Source: JAUWNP01 sp034430655
GTDB lineage: Bacteria > Chloroflexota > Anaerolineae > B4-G1
NCBI GenBank assembly: GCA_034430655.1
Contig: DAOUEC010000306.1
Span: 1 to 28,536, forward strand
Reading direction: 5' to 3'
Length of the DNA: 28,536 nucleotides
The stretch's first letter is position 1. Each line of letters opens with the position of its first letter. The notes under the pieces were generated by a model. That model saw nothing but the letters and a program-made list of their open reading frames with translations. It did no database searches and was not told the origin of the DNA. Positions 24,021 to 28,536 of this stretch are shown piece after piece. The position numbers and the translations under genes were made by a program.

Positions 24021-25876
24021 CCCTGATACGCCCACCACTCGACGACGAGTATCCCCAGCGCCGCCCCCGCCAGCCACGGCCAGAACTCGCGGCAGCCTTC
24101 CTCTTCCCGCGTTGCAGACGTCACCTCCGCCTGCCCCACTCGCACCACCTCCCGCGGCACGATGTTCGATTCAGCCTCGTCAAACAGGTTGACAGCTAGA
24201 ACGGCGGACTGCAGGATAGTATCGGATTGGCCGAACTGCTCGACCAGGTAGACGCCCAGTTGCTCAGTGGCGGCGAAGACGGGAGGCTCCTCGCCGATGG
24301 GCAGCGCGTGGCGGGCACCATCTGGCGCAGTGACGAGGATCTCTGTGGTCTCGGGCTCGGGTTGGACGGGGACGGCATCGCCGGGCCGGACGGTGGCCGG
24401 AAGCCGCGCCGCTCCCCGAGGGAGAAGCCAGTCGGCCAGGTTGGCAGTGAGAATGGGGAAAGCGATCTGCAGCGGCAGGTCGGAGTCGTGCAGGTCAAAG
24501 GTCAGCACCGCCAGCCGCCCCTCTGGCCGCTCGGCGACGAAGAGCAGCGCCCCCCCCTCGGCCTCGACCAGCACCCGCGCCCCAGGCGGGGGCACCATCG
24601 CGCGCGCCTGCAGGACGTGAACGTTACTCATGTCCACGTAGCGCAGCAGCGGATCATCGTCCGCAACGCGGGTGATCGCCGTGGTGGTGAAGAAGCCCCC
24701 CACACCCCCCCCAGCCCCCCCTATGAGGGGAGGAGAGGATGGGGCGATGAGCCACAGGTTGCCGGTGGGAAGTGTGCCGGTCACCACACCGTCGTAAACG
24801 TAGAGATCATACCCCCCCTCTGTCCCCCCCTGCGAGGGGGGGATGGGCTGGTCAGGGGCCAGCCGGGTCAGTTCGACCCCCGGCAATGCCCCCAGTGCCC
24901 GCTCCAGAAAAAGATTGCCGCCAGAGATTAGCAACACCCGCCCCGAGACAGGGGGCGTATGCACTGCCCAGACGGTATTATCGAGCAGTAGCACGTCCTC
25001 AACGATCAGGTGCGCCTGCAGCACCTGCAGGTCGTAGGGCAGATCGGTGAGCGTCAGATCGGCGCTGCCGTAGGCCGGAACGAGCAAGCGGCGAGCGTCG
25101 AAGAGTGTGCCATCGGCAGAGAACTCGACCAGTGGCTCAGCATTTGTATCACTGTAATTGACTACACGAAGAAATGCCTGGGGGCCAGCAGGCCCTTCCC
25201 GCGTCGCCAGCGCAGTGATGGCCAGGTTATCCCCCCCACCCCCCACCCTCACGAAGCGTGCCTCACCCGGCAGCGGGGGCAACGTCTCTGGCAGAGCGCC
25301 GTCGGAGATGATGACCGTCTGTGTATCCTCGGCACCCGCCAGCGAGGCCGCTGCCAGCCCGAAGGCGGCTTCCCAATCGGCGGGTCCATCAGTCGGCGCG
25401 GCGTCCTCCAGAACACGGCGTAGGAAAGCCCGATCATTCGTCGCAGAGGCCAGCACCCGGGGCTGTGGCCCGACAGCGACGAGGGTCGCCACGTCGTCCG
25501 CCCCCAGCCCGGCGACGATCTCCTGCGCCGCTCGCCGGGCCGCGTCAAAGCGGGTGGGCTCCACGTCGCGTGCCTGCATGCTGGCGGAACTGTCCAGCAG
25601 CACGACGACGCTGCCGCTGACGACGGCCGACGCGGGGACGAAGGGCCGCGCCAAGGCCAACGTCAGCAGCGCCAGGATGAGCAGTTGCAGGAGCAAAAGC
25701 AGGTTGTGCCGCAGGCGCTGCCAGGGCGCGTTCGCCTCCCGGTCACGCAGGAGACGCTGCCAGAGCAACGTGCTGGAGACGAGCACGTCCTGCCGCCGCA
25801 GTTTGAGCATGTAGAGCAGGAGGATGGGAATGCTCAGGGCGGCGAAAGCGAGTGCGAGAGGAGTCAGGAAGCCCAT
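24008..25876 (-). CDS. BatA-like vWA membrane protein
   Basis: 622 aa from the chosen ATG. The N-terminus (MGFLTPLALAFAALSIPILLLYMLKLRRQDVLVSSTLLWQR) is the classic Bat/aerotolerance N-terminal domain, followed by a second helix (about 58-77) and a vWA domain with MIDAS DSSAS (95-99) and a later ISDGAL. The second half is a GATase-like or beta-rich region ending in a single helix (FWPWLAGAALGILVVEWW). Such proteins sit in MoxR-DUF58-vWA operons and are proposed to assist maturation of other proteins at the membrane. The frame extends 15 residues upstream to 25921, but those come from heptamer repeats (IVHCSL) and are excluded. No clear ribosome-binding site precedes the ATG. Hairpin elements encode two Pro/Gly linkers in the second half. 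Confidence 0.88.
   Translation of the reverse strand: MGFLTPLALAFAALSIPILLLYMLKLRRQDVLVSSTLLWQRLLRDREANAPWQRLRHNLLLLLQLLILALLTLALARPFVPASAVVSGSVVVLLDSSASMQARDVEPTRFDAARRAAQEIVAGLGADDVATLVAVGPQPRVLASATNDRAFLRRVLEDAAPTDGPADWEAAFGLAAASLAGAEDTQTVIISDGALPETLPPLPGEARFVRVGGGGDNLAITALATREGPAGPQAFLRVVNYSDTNAEPLVEFSADGTLFDARRLLVPAYGSADLTLTDLPYDLQVLQAHLIVEDVLLLDNTVWAVHTPPVSGRVLLISGGNLFLERALGALPGVELTRLAPDQPIPPSQGGTEGGYDLYVYDGVVTGTLPTGNLWLIAPSSPPLIGGAGGGVGGFFTTTAITRVADDDPLLRYVDMSNVHVLQARAMVPPPGARVLVEAEGGALLFVAERPEGRLAVLTFDLHDSDLPLQIAFPILTANLADWLLPRGAARLPATVRPGDAVPVQPEPETTEILVTAPDGARHALPIGEEPPVFAATEQLGVYLVEQFGQSDTILQSAVLAVNLFDEAESNIVPREVVRVGQAEVTSATREEEGCREFWPWLAGAALGILVVEWWAYQGETR
24705..24736. repeat. 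Hairpin element (SSPPLIGGAGGG) in the BatA-like gene
   Basis: C6 (24715-24720 region) pairs with the following gaggggagg around a 'tatga' loop. It encodes SSPPLIGGAGGGVGG, a linker. Confidence 0.7.
24824..24842. repeat. Hairpin element (PPSQGGTEGG) in the BatA-like gene
   Basis: C7 (24824-24830), loop TGCGA, G7 (24836-24842): a perfect stem with the same loop as 22851-22855 but different arms. It encodes PIPPSQGGTEGG. Confidence 0.85.
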
Positions 25877-25880
25877 GGTC

Positions 25881-25910
25881 AATGAACAATGAACAATGAA
25901 CAATGAACAA
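25881..25910. repeat. 7-bp tandem array (aatgaac) before the BatA-like gene
   Basis: Four exact copies of aatgaac plus a partial one, directly upstream of the ATG at 25876. Confidence 0.92.
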
Positions 25911-25914
25911 AGCG

Positions 25915-25986
25915 GAATCACCGAGTCACCAAGTCACCGAGTCACCGAGTCACCGAGTCACCGAGTCACCGAGTCACCAAGTCACC
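25915..25986. repeat. 8-bp tandem array (gagtcacc) at the end of the lipoprotein gene
   Basis: Nine units (gaatcacc, gagtcacc, aagtcacc, five gagtcacc, aagtcacc). On the minus strand it reads ggtgactc and supplies the TGA stop of the BNR lipoprotein gene. The arrays at 25881-25910 and here together fill the space between two genes. Confidence 0.92.
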
Positions 25987-27814
25987 GAATCCCCCCCCCC
26001 GCACGCGCCACCCAGATACGGCTGTGGAAGTCCTGGCGCACCAGCGCGTAGAGATTGTAGCCACCATCAGAGCGCTCGGCCCCGAGTAGTTCCAGGCCAC
26101 ATTCAGGACTATCGTAGTGCTCACAGGGAGGCAACCCCCCGCCAGCCTCGACCCACGTCCTGCCCGCGTCGGTGGAGACGTAAACCATCGCAGCGCCCCG
26201 GGCGTAGATGGCGCAGTCGGCATCGAAGCGGGGGGAAATCAGGTAGTAAAAGGCCTGATCTAGTCCGCTTTGTCCGATGCGCATCCAATCACGCCCGCCG
26301 TTCTGTGAAAGATGCACGTCGTCGCCTGCTATCGCCACCGCCAGCAGGTCGGTGATAAAACGAACGGTGGCCGGATCCTCACCGAAACGGGCCGGGTGAC
26401 GCACCCACTCCGGCCCCAGGGCCGGACCCCACTCATAGACGGCATTGTAGACCAACGCGATCAGCCGCTGGTCGGACGTCTCGACCAGCCTCGCCACGCC
26501 CGGCACTCCCTCCACCCTCACCCAGGAGTCGCCGCCATCCTCAGTCCGGTAAACGATCCCCTCGACGAGCATGTGAGCCACATCATCCAGCGCAAAGTTT
26601 GCCGCAAGCAGCGGCAACGGATAGGTGAAGTCAACCCGAGGCAACCCCGTGCCTTCCATACGATCCCAGGTCGCACCGCCGTCGCGCGAGACAAATAACC
26701 CGTCGTAGGTCGTGACGACCAACACAGGTGGCGCGCCCGCGCCGGCGAACGCGGCCATATCCCGCACCGAGACCGTTCCGACGTCGTTCTCTGGCAGCAG
26801 ACCCAGCGGTTCCCAATGTGTTCCGCCCGTCTGTAGCCGGAACAGCCGGGGGTCGAGGCTGACGGTCGCGTAGACGGCGTCCTCAGAATCGAGCGCCAGC
26901 GGCCCCACGGAAGCCGGAGGCAAGCCAGCATTCGCCTCGCTCCAGGCCACCCCGCCATCAGTAGAGCGGTACAACCCACGCCGGGTACCCAGCAACAGCG
27001 TCGCATCGGACGCAACCAGAAGGGTTGGCTGGTGCAGAAGCGCATCCGGCAGCGGCTCCCACTCGATGGTGGCATAGTCCAGCACCTCCAGGGTCGGATT
27101 GGCGGGGTAGTCGGGGTGAGGCACCAGGCGCATCTCCTCGGTGAGCGGTACGCCGGGGTCAAAGGGCTCCCACGTCAGCCCGCCGTCAGTGGAACGGTAC
27201 GCGGCTCCTATGGTGCTGGCCCACAGCGTGGGGTCGGCGGGGAAGGCGGGCGAGATGGAGAGCCACACCCCCACGTCAGAAGCACCGCCCACTTGTGCGA
27301 TGCGGGTCACCTCCCCCCAGGTTCCCCCTCCATCGGTCGAGCGGAACAGGCGGCTACCCCCATCTACGGCGAAAATGGTCTCGTCGGCAGTGAACGCTGG
27401 AGAGATAGCGATGCTCTGTATCGCGCGGTAGATGCTCAGCGACTCCGCCCACGTCGCCCCGCCGTCATTGGAGCGGTATACGTTGCCGCCTGCGACGACG
27501 AAGACAATTTCCGGCCTGGCGAAACCGATGTCGCTCACCCAGGGGCCAGGCAAGCCATCCGTCGGCAGCGGCTCCCAGGGGCCGAGCGGGCTGGCGCTGG
27601 TCGGGGGGAAGGGAGTGGGGGTGGGAGAAAGCGTGGGAGTAGAAGTGGGAGCAGGCAAGGGTGTGAATGTGGGGGTGAGAGCGGGAGCAAGAGTGAGAGC
27701 GGGGGAGGGTGGAAGTGCGGGAGTGTGGGTAAAAGTGAGAGATGTATCCTCCGCACATCCGACGATCAGCACGATCAGAAAACTGACAAACATTGCACGG
27801 GTCAATCGTCGCAT
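25982..27814 (-). CDS. BNR/Asp-box beta-propeller lipoprotein
   Basis: 610 aa. A lipoprotein signal peptide (MRRLTRAMFVSFLIVLIVGC) has a lipobox ending at Cys20. A Thr/Pro-rich linker of about 55 residues follows, then a long beta-propeller with at least eight Asp-box (BNR) motifs: SNDGGATW, STDGGGTW, STDGGLTW, STDGGVAW, SRDGGATW, TEDGGDSW, SQNGGRDW and STDAGRTW. The number suggests a single large or a double propeller of the sortilin/YCF48 kind, on the outer face of the membrane; the ligand is unknown. The start is ATG 27814 because GGAGGTGA lies at a good distance upstream (8-11 nt). The upstream GTG at 27826 overlaps the ribosome-binding site. Its place between DUF58 and BatA-like genes suggests a surface partner of that cluster. 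The stop codon comes from the octamer array. Confidence 0.9.
   Translation of the reverse strand: MRRLTRAMFVSFLIVLIVGCAEDTSLTFTHTPALPPSPALTLAPALTPTFTPLPAPTSTPTLSPTPTPFPPTSASPLGPWEPLPTDGLPGPWVSDIGFARPEIVFVVAGGNVYRSNDGGATWAESLSIYRAIQSIAISPAFTADETIFAVDGGSRLFRSTDGGGTWGEVTRIAQVGGASDVGVWLSISPAFPADPTLWASTIGAAYRSTDGGLTWEPFDPGVPLTEEMRLVPHPDYPANPTLEVLDYATIEWEPLPDALLHQPTLLVASDATLLLGTRRGLYRSTDGGVAWSEANAGLPPASVGPLALDSEDAVYATVSLDPRLFRLQTGGTHWEPLGLLPENDVGTVSVRDMAAFAGAGAPPVLVVTTYDGLFVSRDGGATWDRMEGTGLPRVDFTYPLPLLAANFALDDVAHMLVEGIVYRTEDGGDSWVRVEGVPGVARLVETSDQRLIALVYNAVYEWGPALGPEWVRHPARFGEDPATVRFITDLLAVAIAGDDVHLSQNGGRDWMRIGQSGLDQAFYYLISPRFDADCAIYARGAAMVYVSTDAGRTWVEAGGGLPPCEHYDSPECGLELLGAERSDGGYNLYALVRQDFHSRIWVARAGGGIR
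27600..27740. repeat. Low-complexity tract encoding the lipoprotein linker
   Basis: Degenerate gggag/gtggg/gagagc units. On the coding strand they read a Thr/Pro/Ala/Leu linker between the lipid anchor and the propeller. Composition is much like 13441-13499 in ndvB. Confidence 0.75.
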
Positions 27815-27927
27815 TGTTACTGTCACCTCCGCTTTCTACCTTTGACAGCCCGCTCTAGCCCCCGTCATCCGTTCAATTCGTTCCAGAAATCCGTTGACAG
27901 CCATTCGTGGCCTTCGTGTTTCGAATC

Positions 27928-28536
27928 CTACCTCACCAGCCCCGCCCGCCGCAGGTCGTAGAGCACCACGCGGTCGAAGGACGTATCGGTTTCGACGGCG
28001 ACGTAATGCACGTCTCGGGCGCGGCAGGTCGCCTGGATCCCATCTCGCCAGGCCGCCAGCCGGTGGCGGTACAGATTGCGCATCCCCCCGTCAACCGTCA
28101 CCTCCTGGGAGTCCCCCGTCTCCACGTCCAGGAGCCGCAGGTCGCCCGCCAGTGGCGGCTCCACCTCGTCGGATGCCAGCACGTGGATGACAGCCACCTC
28201 ATGCCCCCGGGCCGCCAGCCGGGTCAACCCCTCGACGTAGCCGGCCGGGGAGAACAGATCGGAGATGAGCACCACCAGGCCTGCCCGCCCGCCGGAGATG
28301 GCGTAGGCGCGCAGGTCCGCGTCCAGGTCGGTCGCGCCCCTCGCTTCCAGCCCTTCCAGCCATTCAAACAGCCGCAGCGTGTGGCCACGCCCCCGCACCG
28401 GCCCGAAGGAAGAAGAAAGCGAGGAAGCAGGAAGCCGCGCAACCGAGAGCCGGTCACCGCCTACCAACGCGATGTACCCCAGCGCCGCCGCCAGCCGCCG
28501 CGCATACACCCACTTGTTCTCGTCCCCCTCCGGGTC
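27928..28536 (-). CDS. DUF58 domain protein, 5'-truncated by the window edge
   Basis: The frame stays open to the right edge, reading DPEGDENKWVYARRLAAALGYIAL, so at least 203 residues are present and the N-terminal part is missing. 'YARRLAAALGYIALVGGDRLSV' and 'RAGLVVLISDLFSPAG' are typical of DUF58 proteins, whose C-terminal part is a vWA-like fold; the final 'VHYVAVETDTSFDRVVLYDLRRAGLVR' matches the family's usual end. DUF58 genes normally follow a MoxR-type AAA+ ATPase gene, so one is expected just outside the window. It is first of the visible vWA cluster, about 113 nt before the lipoprotein start. The GTG at 28509 is an internal valine, not the start. Confidence 0.85.
   Translation of the reverse strand, partial: DPEGDENKWVYARRLAAALGYIALVGGDRLSVARLPASSLSSSFGPVRGRGHTLRLFEWLEGLEARGATDLDADLRAYAISGGRAGLVVLISDLFSPAGYVEGLTRLAARGHEVAVIHVLASDEVEPPLAGDLRLLDVETGDSQEVTVDGGMRNLYRHRLAAWRDGIQATCRARDVHYVAVETDTSFDRVVLYDLRRAGLVR

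Noticed and set aside
25877..25921. N-terminal 15 residues of the BatA-like frame (MIPLCSLFIVHCSLT)
   Set aside because: They are translated 7-bp repeats; the family N-terminus starts at MGFLTPLAL, position 25876.
25915..25986. Resemblance to a short CRISPR-like array
   Set aside because: Units are 8 bp with no unique spacers and no cas genes nearby; it is a simple tandem repeat.

Overview
The window is a GC-rich piece of a bacterial genome. I read it as Chloroflexota, probably Anaerolineae-like. This is an inference from the gene mix: a large GT-C-like membrane protein with a C-terminal beta-rich half, a BatA/vWA/DUF58 cluster carrying a Thr/Pro-linker BNR lipoprotein, a USP plus giant cyclic-glucan-synthase pair, and abundant short palindromic and tandem repeats. 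No rRNA, tRNA, CRISPR array, transposase or phage gene was found.

Layout. (1) 2-1553, plus strand: the 3' part of a poorly recognised protein, then a two-S1-domain RNA-binding protein with a near-consensus sigma70 promoter. (2) 1590-6463, minus strand: sucC-sucD (succinyl-CoA ligase) followed 2 nt later by a 941-aa membrane protein, ending at a hairpin shared with the convergent S1 gene. (3) 6464-6920: a divergent promoter region with two back-to-back sigma70-like promoters, then a leader of about 340 nt carrying two almost identical 79-bp repeats. (4) 6921-16733, plus strand: a tandem universal stress protein and, 3 nt later, a 2950-aa cyclic beta-1,2-glucan synthase of the NdvB/ChvB type. 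(5) 16781-16942: a 162-bp MITE-like element with terminal inverted repeats; then an orphan PAS-GAF histidine kinase (17025-18905). (6) 18910-28536, minus strand: a DUF3795 Cys-rich protein with its own promoter and operator-like palindrome, a multi-spanning membrane protein, and a vWA cluster. In transcription order the cluster is DUF58 (cut by the window edge), BNR lipoprotein, BatA-like vWA protein, four-helix-bundle protein, and double-vWA/GATase1-like protein. This is the kind of cluster usually led by a MoxR ATPase, which would lie just beyond the right edge.

The most unusual signal is not a gene. Small repeats occur both at gene ends and inside reading frames. Arrays of 7-bp or 8-bp units sit at the starts or stops of many minus-strand genes and often supply the stop codon or an apparent N-terminal extension. 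Separately, short GC-rich hairpin elements lie in frame inside the glucan synthase and both vWA genes, where they are read as PEPVEG, PSPVGGGRGEG, PPLAGEGRGG and PPSQGGTEGG linkers. Several copies keep the loop while both stem arms change together. The heptamer arrays inside the membrane-protein gene would shift the frame if one unit were gained or lost.
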